A DNA stretch of 64,000 nucleotides from the NCBI GenBank assembly GCA_002428495.1, contig DIWR01000027.1:20542-84541 (forward strand). The letters are read 5' to 3'. Of the stretch, positions 8,690-18,513 are shown piece after piece (the stretch's first letter is position 1; each line of letters begins with the position of its first letter). The notes below the pieces were generated by a model that was not told where the DNA came from, searched no databases, and saw only the letters and a list, made by a program, of their open reading frames with translations. This DNA is from Synergistaceae bacterium UBA6101. GTDB lineage: Bacteria > Synergistota > Synergistia > Synergistales > Synergistaceae. The position numbers and the translations under genes were made by a program.

Positions 8690-10195
8690 GTGAAAATAAA
8701 AGAATTACTCGCAAAACTTGAAAAAAGCGATCTTAAATACAGATTGTGGCTGCCTGAGAACCGGAGCCCGGAGAATGACCCCGAAATTTCCCAATTGGTT
8801 TCTGACAGCAGAAAGGTTCTCCCGGGGTCGATATTTGCCTGTGTTAAGGGAGATCACAGCGACGGGCATGACTATGCTGAAAAAGCTTTCATATCGGGAG
8901 CTTCTGCGCTGCTGTGCGAACGGAAGCTCGACCTCCAGGTACCGCAGATCATTTCTGAGGATATCAGGCGCAACATGGGGATAGTCGCATCGGTCCTTTA
9001 TGACGAACCGGTAAAGAAGCTGACGATGATCGCCCTGACCGGTACAAACGGAAAGACCACATCTACTTTTATGACAAAAGCGATCCTTGATCATGCAGGG
9101 ATAAAAACAGGTCTGTTGGGAACTATATACTACGATGACGGAGATCAATCCGTGGATGCCGAACATACCACCCCCGAAGGCTCCGATCTTCAGTACTGGC
9201 TCAGCAGGATGGTCAATAACGGCTGCAGCGCATGTGTAATGGAGACCTCTTCCCACGCGATAGTTCAGGGGAGGATAGAAGGAGTCTCCTTTGACCGGGC
9301 AGGCTTTACGAATCTGACAGTAGACCACCTTGACTTCCATAAAGACATGGAATCCTACTTTACGGCCAAAAAGACCCTTTTTGAAAAATATATGCGAAAC
9401 AACTGGATGGCTGCAGTAAACAGTGATGACAGCTATGGCAGGCGCCTGATAAACGACCTTGGCAGCAGGGCGATAAGTTATGGCACAAATGAAAAAGATT
9501 CAAAATTCTTCGCTGAGGTCAAGGGTACTTCGATCGAAGGCATGGATGTGGAAATAAGCACACCGGATTCAAAGATACCGGTTGCTTCACGGCTTCCTCT
9601 GCTGGGTGAGTATAATATCATGAATGCTCTTCAAGCTCTTTCAATATGCTGGTCACTTGGAGTCCGCGATAAGACTGCAATGGAGGGGCTGCTGCTGATG
9701 AAACAGGTCCCCGGCAGGCTTGAACGCTACATAATATCAGGTTCTGGCACATGTGTGATCGACTTCGCCCACAGCCCGGACAGCCTTGAAAAAGTAATTA
9801 AGACTCTCAGAAGCGTCTGCAAAGGGAAACTCTTCGTTGTCTTTGGTGCCGGAGGAGACAGGGATAAGACAAAACGCCCCATCATGGGTGAGATAGCAGC
9901 AAGGCTTGCTGATTCCGTCATAATTACTTCTGATAATCCAAGAAGCGAAGATCCTGACGTCATAGTTTCCGAAATAGAAGAGGGAGCGAAAAAACACTCT
10001 CTTGAATACACAGTTATAGCAGACAGGAAAACGGCGATATTTGAAGGGCTTAGCAGGACAGGTCCGGATGACATCCTCCTGATAGCGGGAAAGGGACCTG
10101 AGCCATACCAGATACTCAAAGACGGTCCCATACCATTTCTGGATAAAAACGTCATGCTCAAGTGGTGCAGGGAAATGGGCAAAGAGGTGATCTGA
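8690..10195 (+). CDS. murE: UDP-MurNAc-L-Ala-D-Glu-meso-diaminopimelate ligase MurE, copy 2
   Basis: Cytoplasmic ligase adding the third amino acid of the peptidoglycan stem, 501 residues. The P-loop GTNGKTT is at 118-124; the canonical GGDRD motif (388-392) and the DNPR motif (415-418) that mark meso-diaminopimelate specificity are both intact, as is KRPIMGEIA. The usual GKGHE near the end reads GKGPE here and in copy 1. The GTG start at 8690 follows GCGGGGGTG. The gene ends in TGA overlapping the ATG of murF. This copy is the better candidate for the housekeeping MurE. Confidence 0.94.
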   Translation: MKIKELLAKLEKSDLKYRLWLPENRSPENDPEISQLVSDSRKVLPGSIFACVKGDHSDGHDYAEKAFISGASALLCERKLDLQVPQIISEDIRRNMGIVASVLYDEPVKKLTMIALTGTNGKTTSTFMTKAILDHAGIKTGLLGTIYYDDGDQSVDAEHTTPEGSDLQYWLSRMVNNGCSACVMETSSHAIVQGRIEGVSFDRAGFTNLTVDHLDFHKDMESYFTAKKTLFEKYMRNNWMAAVNSDDSYGRRLINDLGSRAISYGTNEKDSKFFAEVKGTSIEGMDVEISTPDSKIPVASRLPLLGEYNIMNALQALSICWSLGVRDKTAMEGLLLMKQVPGRLERYIISGSGTCVIDFAHSPDSLEKVIKTLRSVCKGKLFVVFGAGGDRDKTKRPIMGEIAARLADSVIITSDNPRSEDPDVIVSEIEEGAKKHSLEYTVIADRKTAIFEGLSRTGPDDILLIAGKGPEPYQILKDGPIPFLDKNVMLKWCREMGKEVI

Positions 10196-11589
10196 TGTCA
10201 CATTTCAGGGTTTCAGATGCTGCTTTATGGTCCGGAGGAATGCATTACGGGCCTGATATCCAGCTGTGCCGTTCATGGAAGAACGACAGCAGGGACGTAG
10301 GCCCTGGAGATGCATTTGTTGCATTGAAGGGTGGAAAGACAGACGGGCATAATTTTGTGCACAAAGCAGTAGAAAGAGGAGCAAAGCTTCTGCTTGTTAA
10401 TTCAGACAAGATAGAAGAACTTATGCTCATGGAACCCGGATATGCAGGGATCGCAGTTATAGCAGTTCCCGATACAGAAAAAGCACTTGCAGAGATAGCC
10501 CGCGAATATCTGAAAGTTCAGGCACCTAAGGTAATCGGAATAACCGGAAGCGTGGGGAAAACGACAACCAGGGAGCTGACAGTGAGCCTTCTGCAGCCAT
10601 GTAAAAAGGTCCACAGCGCTATCAGAAGCTTTAACACTGTCATCGGATGCAGCCTGACGATCCTTGCCATGCCGGAATGCACGGAGATTTTGATCCTTGA
10701 GTTCGGGACGAACCATTTTGGCGAGATAAGGGATATGGTATCACTCTTTCCTCCTCACCTGGCGATCATCACTGAAGTCGCCCCGGCACACCTGGAAGGC
10801 TTCAAGGATATTGAAGGCGTTCTGAGCGCCAAAATGGAGATATGTGCCTCGGAAAAACTAGAAACGATTATATATAACTCGGACAATGAGCTACTTAAAA
10901 ATACACTGTCTTATAATTATAATAACATTAAAAAAATCGGAGTCGGAAGAAAAGAAAAGAGCGGATTAAAGATCCTTGATTCAGTTGTCTTGCTGACTGG
11001 GGAAGGGGCTAATCTGATTTCTTCCTATGATCTTGATGGAAAACGCTTTGAACTTAAGACCGGACTTTTCGGATCCCAACATTCGTATAATGTTGGTTAT
11101 GCCTTCATGGCGGCACAGAGTTTTGGAGTGGAAATTTCAGAAGCCGCAGAAATACTTTTAAAATTTTTGCCAACATCTGGCAGAGGTAGATGTATAAAAC
11201 TGCCCCAAAATCAATGGGTAATAGATGAGGCATACAATGCCAATCCCCGCTCAATGATGGCTGCGATCGAAAACACCATAGAAGTGGCAGAGAGTTCAGG
11301 GCTTACGGCACACGCAGTACTTGGCGGGATGAAGGAACTTGGCGGGGCTTCGACTCAATGGCACAGGGAGATACTCAGTTCGCTCGACGCGTTCAGTAAT
11401 GTCATACTTTTGGGAGAAGAATGGTTTGACCCAACGGTCGAAATGCCTGCCAACGCGCAACGGTACAGGACGTTCGAAGAAATAACAAGCCTCATCCGTA
11501 CAGTATCCTTTCCCGATTCCGTGATTTTGGTAAAGGGTTCAAACTCTTACGGACTAAAGAGGCTTGTGGCACTATTAACGGAGGGTTGA
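10195..11589 (+). CDS. murF: UDP-MurNAc-tripeptide-D-Ala-D-Ala ligase MurF
   Basis: Adds the D-Ala-D-Ala dipeptide to the UDP-MurNAc tripeptide, 464 residues. ATP-binding loop GSVGKTTT near residue 118, EFGTNHFGEIRDM and EAYNANPRSM are MurF hallmarks. Of the possible starts, ATG 10195 is chosen: it overlaps the murE stop (TGATG arrangement), has GAGGTGAT just before it, and gives the normal N-terminus. It is followed directly by mraY with one intervening base. Confidence 0.96.
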   Translation: MSHFRVSDAALWSGGMHYGPDIQLCRSWKNDSRDVGPGDAFVALKGGKTDGHNFVHKAVERGAKLLLVNSDKIEELMLMEPGYAGIAVIAVPDTEKALAEIAREYLKVQAPKVIGITGSVGKTTTRELTVSLLQPCKKVHSAIRSFNTVIGCSLTILAMPECTEILILEFGTNHFGEIRDMVSLFPPHLAIITEVAPAHLEGFKDIEGVLSAKMEICASEKLETIIYNSDNELLKNTLSYNYNNIKKIGVGRKEKSGLKILDSVVLLTGEGANLISSYDLDGKRFELKTGLFGSQHSYNVGYAFMAAQSFGVEISEAAEILLKFLPTSGRGRCIKLPQNQWVIDEAYNANPRSMMAAIENTIEVAESSGLTAHAVLGGMKELGGASTQWHREILSSLDAFSNVILLGEEWFDPTVEMPANAQRYRTFEEITSLIRTVSFPDSVILVKGSNSYGLKRLVALLTEG

Positions 11590-11590
11590 T

Positions 11591-12556
11591 ATGTATACTG
11601 AATTTGTGATGGTCCTCACTTTGTCCCTTTTTGCTGAAATATTTTTTCAGCAGTTATGGATAAAGAAAATGCACGGATTGAAAATAGAGCAGGTAACAAA
11701 GCTCTATGGACCGTCATGGCATGGAAAAAACAAAACTGGCACTCCGACAATGGGCGGTATAATCTTTATTCCGGTTTTCCTTGTTTCCATATATGCAGGA
11801 TCTTTTCTGAGCACATTTGCCGAGCTGAGCACACTTGCAAAAATAGCACTTTATCCCGTGCTAGCAGCAGCGGTAGGTTTCTGGGACGACTGGATCAAAT
11901 ATTCCAAGAGGTCAAGCGACGGCCTTAAAAGCATGGAAAAACTTGTCCTTCAGATAATAGTGACCATTCCATGGGCTGTGTGGGTCACGCCTGACTCTAT
12001 GTTGCTTTTTCCTGCGATCCTGATACCCCGATATGTGGGGATCGGGCTTATCACCTTCACGGGTGTTGGACTTCAGAACGCGGTCAACGTAACCGACGGT
12101 CTTGACGGACTTGCTGCCGGGTCTGTACTGATCTCGCTCCTTGGAACACTCTCTTTTGTGGGCGCGGCACCCTCCGTGATAATATCGATCGGTTCTGCTG
12201 CCGGCATATGTTTAGGCTTTTTATGGCATAATTCATACCCGGCGAGTGTTTTTATGGGTGATGTAGGGGCTCACTTTTTTGCCGGACTGCTTCTTTCCCT
12301 CTGCGTAGTATCAGGAGCCTTTATTTTTATCATTCCCATTTCGTTCATATTCGGACTGGAGATAATTTCCGTCGCAATGCAGATAATCTCAATAAGATCG
12401 TTCAACAAAAAAATATTCCTTATGAGTCCTGTCCATCACCATTTTGAAATGCTGGGATGGAAAGAGACCCAGATAGTCACACGTTTCTGGATAGTTCACG
12501 CTGCAGGTATGCTTATTTTGATGTCGCTGTTGTTTTTATTGATATTTCTGGTATAA
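11591..12556 (+). CDS. mraY: Phospho-MurNAc-pentapeptide transferase MraY
   Basis: Integral membrane enzyme that moves phospho-MurNAc-pentapeptide onto undecaprenyl phosphate to form lipid I, 321 residues with about ten hydrophobic spans. The catalytic Asp pair lies in GFWDDWIKY, the substrate loop reads NAVNVTDGLDGLAAG, and the HHH motif PVHHHFEMLGW is near residue 280. FMGDVGAHFFAG is also conserved. Position after murF is the usual dcw order. Confidence 0.96.
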   Translation: MYTEFVMVLTLSLFAEIFFQQLWIKKMHGLKIEQVTKLYGPSWHGKNKTGTPTMGGIIFIPVFLVSIYAGSFLSTFAELSTLAKIALYPVLAAAVGFWDDWIKYSKRSSDGLKSMEKLVLQIIVTIPWAVWVTPDSMLLFPAILIPRYVGIGLITFTGVGLQNAVNVTDGLDGLAAGSVLISLLGTLSFVGAAPSVIISIGSAAGICLGFLWHNSYPASVFMGDVGAHFFAGLLLSLCVVSGAFIFIIPISFIFGLEIISVAMQIISIRSFNKKIFLMSPVHHHFEMLGWKETQIVTRFWIVHAAGMLILMSLLFLLIFLV

Positions 12557-12602
12557 GTAGTAGTTTGGCATTCAGCATATTTTTACGGTTGGAGGCTTCA
12601 AG

Positions 12603-13973
12603 ATGGAGAATAATACTGTATATAAGGGCAAAAGGATCTCTGTGATCGGAGCCGGAGTGAGCGGCAGATCACTGGCTGAACTTGCCAGAAAACAGGGAGC
12701 TGAAGTATTCGTCTCCGATCTCAAAAAGATCACTGAAGAGAGTGTAAAAGCTTTTGAAGTTATGGGAATAGATTGGGAGGAGGAAGGAAATACAGAAAGG
12801 GTCCTTGCCTGTGACGAGATACTCCTCAGCTCAGGAATATCGCAGGATATACCTGTTTTAAAGCTCGCAGCATCTAAAGGGATACCTGTGACAGGCGAGC
12901 TGGATTTTGTCTATCCTTACATGTCCGGCAAAATAATAGCGGTAACAGGAAGCAACGGGAAGACTACAACAGCCTCCATGACGGGGTTTCTCCTGGAAAG
13001 GTCAGGAGCGGCTTCGATGACAGGCGGCAACATTGGAAACCCCGCAGCGAATGCAGCTTATGAGAAGAATGACTTTCTGGTGCTTGAACTCAGCAGTTTC
13101 CAGCTGAACAAGGTAAATAAATTCAAATGTGATATTGCTGTCGTGACCAACCTTGCACCGGATCACATCGACTGGCACGGTTCTTACGAAAAATATGTGG
13201 AAGCAAAGGCCAACGTTATACGGTCACTTGTTCCGAACGGACATGCGATCTACCAGGAGAGGGATGCGAAAGCACTAAGTGTGCCGAAGGGCATGGGATA
13301 CCCGCTGAGCTGGGGAAAGCCCGAAAATGGCAGGAAAGGCATATATCTGGACAGGGAAAGCTCCGCTGCCTTCATATGTGTTAATGAGGGAGAAATGCCG
13401 CTGAGACTCTTTGGTTTTGAAGCAGTTAAACTGCTCGGGTCCCACAATATAGAAAATACTGCAATGGCATCGGCGGTCCTTGTGCTGCTGGGGTATGGGC
13501 CTGCAGATCCCCCAATTATCTCTGATTACCAGCCGCCCAAACATCGCTGTGCCTTTGCGGGCTCTTTCAAAGGAATTACATTCGTTGACGATTCGAAGGG
13601 CACTAACGTCGCGGCAACTGTAACGGCGATGAGTTCCCTGGAAGGCAGTAAAGTAATAATTCTGGGAGGACAGGGCAAAGGTGAGGATTATGCTCCCCTT
13701 GCTGAAGCGGTTCTAAAATATGCAAAAAGCGCTGTCCTGGTCGGTGAAGAAAAGGAAAAGATAGCATCGGCACTTGATGCGGCCGGTTATAAAAGCTACA
13801 CCATAGTATCGAACATGGAAGAGGCGGTAGAAAAGGCATACATGAACGCAATGACCGGAGATACAGTACTGCTCTCGCCCGCATGTACGAGCTGGGATAT
13901 GTATCCTAACTATGGGGCGAGGGGAGACCATTTTTGTGAGCTGGTAAAAGGAATAATAGAGAGAGATTCTTAA
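12603..13973 (+). CDS. murD: UDP-MurNAc-L-Ala-D-Glu ligase MurD
   Basis: Adds D-glutamate to UDP-MurNAc-L-Ala, 456 residues. An N-terminal Rossmann-like motif (VIGAGVSGRSLAEL), the ATP loop AVTGSNGKTTTASM near residue 115, and the C-terminal FVDDSKGTNVAATV and LLSPACTSWDMYPNYGARG stretches are diagnostic of MurD. GGAGG precedes ATG 12603. It lies between mraY and ftsW, the standard order. Confidence 0.96.
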   Translation: MENNTVYKGKRISVIGAGVSGRSLAELARKQGAEVFVSDLKKITEESVKAFEVMGIDWEEEGNTERVLACDEILLSSGISQDIPVLKLAASKGIPVTGELDFVYPYMSGKIIAVTGSNGKTTTASMTGFLLERSGAASMTGGNIGNPAANAAYEKNDFLVLELSSFQLNKVNKFKCDIAVVTNLAPDHIDWHGSYEKYVEAKANVIRSLVPNGHAIYQERDAKALSVPKGMGYPLSWGKPENGRKGIYLDRESSAAFICVNEGEMPLRLFGFEAVKLLGSHNIENTAMASAVLVLLGYGPADPPIISDYQPPKHRCAFAGSFKGITFVDDSKGTNVAATVTAMSSLEGSKVIILGGQGKGEDYAPLAEAVLKYAKSAVLVGEEKEKIASALDAAGYKSYTIVSNMEEAVEKAYMNAMTGDTVLLSPACTSWDMYPNYGARGDHFCELVKGIIERDS

Positions 13974-13976
13974 GTC

Positions 13977-15107
13977 ATGAACGGAATGGAAGAAGTTAGG
14001 GAGAATAAAAAGAAATTCAGGATCAACCCATTTATTTGGGTCATCCCCCTGATTTTGAGTGGGATAGGGATCCTTATGATAACTTCGACAACGAGCCCGA
14101 ATTCTTTTACCCTTACAGGGACTCCCTTTCAGATGGGGATAAAACAGGCACAATGGCTTCTTATCGCGCTCACGGGAATGTTTGTGGTCTTTGCCATACC
14201 TCTGCGATTCTGGTTCAAATTGAGCGCTCCCATACTGATATTGACCTGGGTGATGTGCTGGCTGCCCCTTATTCCAGGGGTAGGCATGAACGTAGGAGGG
14301 GCCAGCCGATGGATAAATGTTCCGGGATCATCTGTTTCTATCCAGCCTGGGGAGCTGCTTTGCCTTGCGGTAGCACTCCACATTGCAAAGCTGCTTTCAA
14401 GATGGGACAAAGACCCTGGAAAAGCATTTTTATCTACGGTAATACTCGTGGTGCTTGCTGCATTACCGCTATCACTGCAGCCTGATCTCGGAACGATAAT
14501 ATTGATATTTTTAGTCTCCATGGGTATGTATGTGGAAAGGATAGGATGGAAGTGGCCTGTTATCGCAGGCGGACTGCTTGGCGGCTGTATTTTCCCGATG
14601 CTGATTTTTTTTGAGCCTTACAGGATGAGAAGAGTATCTGCGTTCCTGGATCCTTGGAGCGACCCGCTTGATAAAGGATTTCAGGCGATACAGGGGCTCA
14701 TTGCATTTTCCAACGGAGGATTTTGGGGCGCCGGGCTGGGACATGGTTTTCAGAAACTCAACTACCTGCCTGCGGCATACACCGATTTTATTTATGCTGC
14801 GATAGGAGAAGAGCTTGGCCTTATGGGTACGTTGGGTGTTATAGGACTTTTCGCATTCTGGGTAAGCCAGACGAAAATGATCTACTACAGGGTCCCTGAC
14901 GGCTTTAAGACATCACTTACATGGGGAGTCGCTCTTACAGTGGTGATCCCGCTGGTAATAAATGTGGCGGGAGTGACAAAGCTCATCCCGTTGACCGGGA
15001 TGCCGCTTCCTTTTATCAGTTACGGCGGCACTTCACTTTTGACAATGTGGTCCAGGATAGGAATAATGCTTCGCCTGGAAAAAGAGAGCTATCTGAGAGA
15101 GGGATAA
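13977..15107 (+). CDS. ftsW: Septal peptidoglycan polymerase FtsW (SEDS family)
   Basis: Membrane glycosyltransferase polymerising lipid II at the septum with FtsI, 376 residues and about ten membrane spans. Conserved signatures are AYTDFIYAAIGEELGLMG in the large loop and FISYGGTSLLTMWSRIGI at the C-terminus. The start may be ATG 13977 or ATG 13986; neither has a strong ribosome binding site, and coupling to murD, three bases upstream, is likely. SEDS paralogue RodA is less likely because of the dcw context. Confidence 0.93.
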   Translation: MNGMEEVRENKKKFRINPFIWVIPLILSGIGILMITSTTSPNSFTLTGTPFQMGIKQAQWLLIALTGMFVVFAIPLRFWFKLSAPILILTWVMCWLPLIPGVGMNVGGASRWINVPGSSVSIQPGELLCLAVALHIAKLLSRWDKDPGKAFLSTVILVVLAALPLSLQPDLGTIILIFLVSMGMYVERIGWKWPVIAGGLLGGCIFPMLIFFEPYRMRRVSAFLDPWSDPLDKGFQAIQGLIAFSNGGFWGAGLGHGFQKLNYLPAAYTDFIYAAIGEELGLMGTLGVIGLFAFWVSQTKMIYYRVPDGFKTSLTWGVALTVVIPLVINVAGVTKLIPLTGMPLPFISYGGTSLLTMWSRIGIMLRLEKESYLREG

Positions 15108-15111
15108 GGCC

Positions 15112-16182
15112 ATGACGACCAGATTGCTTCTTGTAGCAGGGGGAACAGGCGGCCATATATGGCCGGCGATATCTTTCGGGCAATGGATCGGGAAAAACAA
15201 ACCCGATGTATCTGTTTCATATATTTGCGGAAGGCGCCCCCTGGAACTTGAGATTTACAGTTCTGCGGGCATAGAGCCATATAAACTGCAGATAGAAGGC
15301 TCACCCTTTTCAGGGCATGGGCTGGATAAGCTCAAAAGAACATACAGCCAGCTTTCATCTGTAAAAGGATCGATAAACTTCTTAAGGTTTTCTGCCCCGG
15401 ACTGTGTACTGCTCTTTGGGGGGTATGTATCATTTCCTATGCTTCTGGCCTGCAAGATACTCAGGATACCTTTTGCGGTGCACGAACAGAATGCCTATGC
15501 AGGAAAGGTTTCTAGGATAGCATCAAAGATGGGAGCTGAAATTTTTTCGGGCTGGCGCGAATGTCTGCCTCTGCCCTCTTCGAAATACACAAGGATAGGA
15601 GTGCCGGTGAGGGAATTTCCCCAAGTTCCTCCGAAGGATGCATGGAATGAACTTGGATTGCCGGGGGAGCTCCCGAATGGTCCAAGGCTTCTGGTATTTT
15701 CAGGCTCTCTTGGCAGTACTTCAATAAAAGATATTGTAATGGATATATCCTCGGAGGAAGATTTTGCAGGTTGGTCATTCATTCTCCCTGCAGTCTCTGA
15801 AATAGCGGAGAAAGTAAAAGAGAATGTATTCCTTCTTCCCAGGGTCTGGAAGACAGAACTTCTATACAGCCTGGCGGACATGGCGGCAGTCAGAGGAGGA
15901 GGGTCCACCCTTACCGAAGTCTCGGTCCTTGGAATACCATCTCTTGTGATACCCTGGGAAGGCGCTGCCGATAATCATCAGTTTCACAACGCGGTCTCTT
16001 TTTCCTCCGAAAACAGGGCGATACTCTGGGACGGCCGGGGAACGAACAAGGATTTTGCCAAAAGCCTGATCAGACTGTATGATATCCACTTGGATAAAAA
16101 CAACAATGGACCAGGAAAACAGTATAATAGCGCAGGGCAGATATGCCAGGACCTATGGCTTGCGCTTTCTTCCTGTTATTGA
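15112..16182 (+). CDS. murG: Lipid II-forming GlcNAc transferase MurG
   Basis: Peripheral membrane GT28 enzyme that adds GlcNAc to lipid I, 356 residues. The N-terminal LLVAGGTGGHIWPAI holds the first G-loop, and the C-terminal half contains RGGGSTLTEVSVLGIPSLVIP with the UDP-GlcNAc-binding glycines. HEQNAYAGKVSRI matches the conserved HEQNxxxGxxNR region with Ser in place of Asn. It is four bases after ftsW and is followed by murC. Confidence 0.95.
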   Translation: MTTRLLLVAGGTGGHIWPAISFGQWIGKNKPDVSVSYICGRRPLELEIYSSAGIEPYKLQIEGSPFSGHGLDKLKRTYSQLSSVKGSINFLRFSAPDCVLLFGGYVSFPMLLACKILRIPFAVHEQNAYAGKVSRIASKMGAEIFSGWRECLPLPSSKYTRIGVPVREFPQVPPKDAWNELGLPGELPNGPRLLVFSGSLGSTSIKDIVMDISSEEDFAGWSFILPAVSEIAEKVKENVFLLPRVWKTELLYSLADMAAVRGGGSTLTEVSVLGIPSLVIPWEGAADNHQFHNAVSFSSENRAILWDGRGTNKDFAKSLIRLYDIHLDKNNNGPGKQYNSAGQICQDLWLALSSCY

Positions 16183-16196
16183 AAGGAGAGTTATTT

Positions 16197-17627
16197 TTGG
16201 TACTTGTGACTGACAAAGACCTAAAGACGAAGAATATTCACCTGATGGGGATAGGAGGGGCAGGAATGAGCGGCCTGGCCATCCTGCTTGATCAGATCGG
16301 CGCCAGGGTCTCTGGGTGTGACATGATACAGACCTCATACATGAAGGGTCTGAAGAAAAGGAACATCCCTATTGAGATGGGACACGACGCAAAACATATA
16401 GATGATTTTATGCCAAATATTCTTGTCTATTCAAGCGCCATCCCTCAGGACCACTCTGAAATATTGAAGGCGTGGCAGCAGGGTATAACTGTTTCCCGTA
16501 GGGCCGAGATACTCAGCCTCATATTTAACTCAAGGAGAGGTGTAGGCATAGCAGGTACACATGGCAAGACAACGACCTCTTCAATGATCTCGTTCATTGC
16601 AGAACTTGCAGATATAGACCCAACAGTGGCAATTGGGGGAGAATTGGCTGACATAGGCACCAACGCAAAACTCGGACAGGGTGAGTACATGGTCGCCGAA
16701 CTTGATGAAAGTGACCGCTCCTTCGTATATTTCCATCCAGAGATAGCAGTGGTGACAAATATTGACTGGGATCACAGGGATCACTATATGACATTCAAAT
16801 CTGTAACAGACGCTTTCGCTGAATTTTTAGCCCACAGAAAAGAGGGCGGCAAAAACATAATCTGCATGGAAGATCCAGGTGTAAACACCCTCTGTTCCGA
16901 TTACGGCATTTCTGACGGAGTAATAACATACGGATGGGGAACAGGTTGGGATTGGGGAGCGACAGAGGTACAGCACAACGATGGCGGAGGTGTCTCATAT
17001 GCCCTTAACATGAAGGGTGAGAGGATAGAAAGGATGATCCTTTCTGTTTCTGGGGAGCACAACGTGCTTAACTCGCTTGCGGCGTGCGCTGCCGCTCATG
17101 AGATGGGGATCCCAATTGAAAAGGTGAAAAACGCCCTCTTAGGATTCAAAGGGGCAAAACGCCGCCTGCAGAAGATGGGAGAAATAAGCGACATCCTTGT
17201 ATACGATGACTATGGTCACCATCCCAGTGAGATCTGTGCTACCCTTAGCACTGTGCGTAAAATATTCCCCAAAAGAAGGATAGTCACCGTCTTTCAACCC
17301 CATCGTTTCAGCAGGACAGCAGCACTATACAAAGAATTTGCAGAGGCGCTTTCACTTGCAGACAGGGCATTTATACTCCCAGTGTATGGTTCCGACGAGA
17401 TGCCGATCGAAGGCGTGACTTCCAAGATGATCTTCGATGCTGCATCAGAGGACAACAGGGCACATTATGAACTCTCCGGCAATTTTGATGACCTCGTCCG
17501 TTCCGTTTGTGTTACCGCCAGGAGCGGCGATATTATCCTCACCATTGGCGCCGGTAGCGTAGGGACACTCGGTAAAAAAATATGCGAGACACTTGAACTG
17601 ATGAGCAAAGAAGAGGGGATAGAGTGA
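16197..17627 (+). CDS. murC: UDP-MurNAc-L-Ala ligase MurC
   Basis: Adds L-alanine to UDP-MurNAc, 476 residues. N-terminal HLMGIGGAGMSGLA, the ATP loop GTHGKTTTSSM and the DDYGHHPSEI motif are typical of MurC. The frame stays open into the end of murG, but the TTG at 16197 is chosen because AAAGGAGAG (16182-16190) lies 6 bases before it and because the product then begins just ahead of the conserved glycine loop; GTG 16206 is the alternative. Confidence 0.95.
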   Translation: MVLVTDKDLKTKNIHLMGIGGAGMSGLAILLDQIGARVSGCDMIQTSYMKGLKKRNIPIEMGHDAKHIDDFMPNILVYSSAIPQDHSEILKAWQQGITVSRRAEILSLIFNSRRGVGIAGTHGKTTTSSMISFIAELADIDPTVAIGGELADIGTNAKLGQGEYMVAELDESDRSFVYFHPEIAVVTNIDWDHRDHYMTFKSVTDAFAEFLAHRKEGGKNIICMEDPGVNTLCSDYGISDGVITYGWGTGWDWGATEVQHNDGGGVSYALNMKGERIERMILSVSGEHNVLNSLAACAAAHEMGIPIEKVKNALLGFKGAKRRLQKMGEISDILVYDDYGHHPSEICATLSTVRKIFPKRRIVTVFQPHRFSRTAALYKEFAEALSLADRAFILPVYGSDEMPIEGVTSKMIFDAASEDNRAHYELSGNFDDLVRSVCVTARSGDIILTIGAGSVGTLGKKICETLELMSKEEGIE

Positions 17628-17628
17628 T

Positions 17629-18513
17629 TTGCAGAGGGACCATCCTCTAAAAGATCTGAATACATGGGGAGTAGGAGGTGCCTGCAGGACATATGACTTG
17701 CCAAGGACAGCAGAAGAAGCCTCTGAGTCTGTTGCTGCAGCGTTAGATCAAGACCTCCGGCTCTATGTGCTTGGAGGGGGGTCCAATGTGCTTGTCTCCG
17801 ATGAACCGATCAAAGCTGCGGTGGTCCATACCGAGAAATTAGATTTAATAAAACTAACAAGGTCAGGAAACGGCGAAAGCATTGAAATAGAGGCAGGAGC
17901 CGGAGTGTCTGTAAAAAAGCTTCTAGCTCTCACAATTGAAGAACGACTGGGCGGTCTTGAATTTTTGACCGGTATCCCGGGTACACTGGGTGGAGCTTTG
18001 TGGGGCAATACCGGTGCGGGCGGATGCGGATTCAGCGGTCTTATCAAAGAGGTTTCCGCTGTTGACTGGAATGCGCGCACGATCAGGCTTGGCGAAGATC
18101 TGTTTGAATGGAGATATCGCTCTTGTCCTGTAGACGAAAGTATCGTGGCACTCATAACCTCATGTGTGCTCTCATTGAAAACCACACCGAAGGAAATGAT
18201 CTTTAAAAATATCAAAAGGTTTGCCGGAATGAAAAAAGGCCAGCCTCTGGGAAGAAAGACAGCCGGATGTGTGTTCAAAAACCCTCCGGGAATGTCTGCA
18301 GGCCGCCTGCTTGATGAATGTGGCTGCAAAGGTATGAGGATAGGCGGGGCAGTGGTTTCGGGTTCTCACGCAAATTTTATTGAAAATGACGGGGATGCCT
18401 CATCCCGGGACATATATAGACTTTGTGAGCTTTGCAGGGAAATGGTCCTGAAACTGCATGGGGTAGATCTGGAATATGAAATTAAATTTCTGGGCAATTT
18501 CAAGAAGGACTAA
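17629..18513 (+). CDS. murB: UDP-N-acetylenolpyruvoylglucosamine reductase MurB
   Basis: FAD-dependent reductase making UDP-MurNAc, 294 residues, the shorter type II form. FAD-binding motifs GGGSNVLVSD and GIPGTLGGALWGNTGAGG are clear, and AGCVFKNP carries a Cys where E. coli has the catalytic Ser. It starts with TTG at 17629, one base after the murC stop, with GAGGGGAT upstream. ddl, often next to murB, is absent here. Confidence 0.94.
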   Translation: MQRDHPLKDLNTWGVGGACRTYDLPRTAEEASESVAAALDQDLRLYVLGGGSNVLVSDEPIKAAVVHTEKLDLIKLTRSGNGESIEIEAGAGVSVKKLLALTIEERLGGLEFLTGIPGTLGGALWGNTGAGGCGFSGLIKEVSAVDWNARTIRLGEDLFEWRYRSCPVDESIVALITSCVLSLKTTPKEMIFKNIKRFAGMKKGQPLGRKTAGCVFKNPPGMSAGRLLDECGCKGMRIGGAVVSGSHANFIENDGDASSRDIYRLCELCREMVLKLHGVDLEYEIKFLGNFKKD

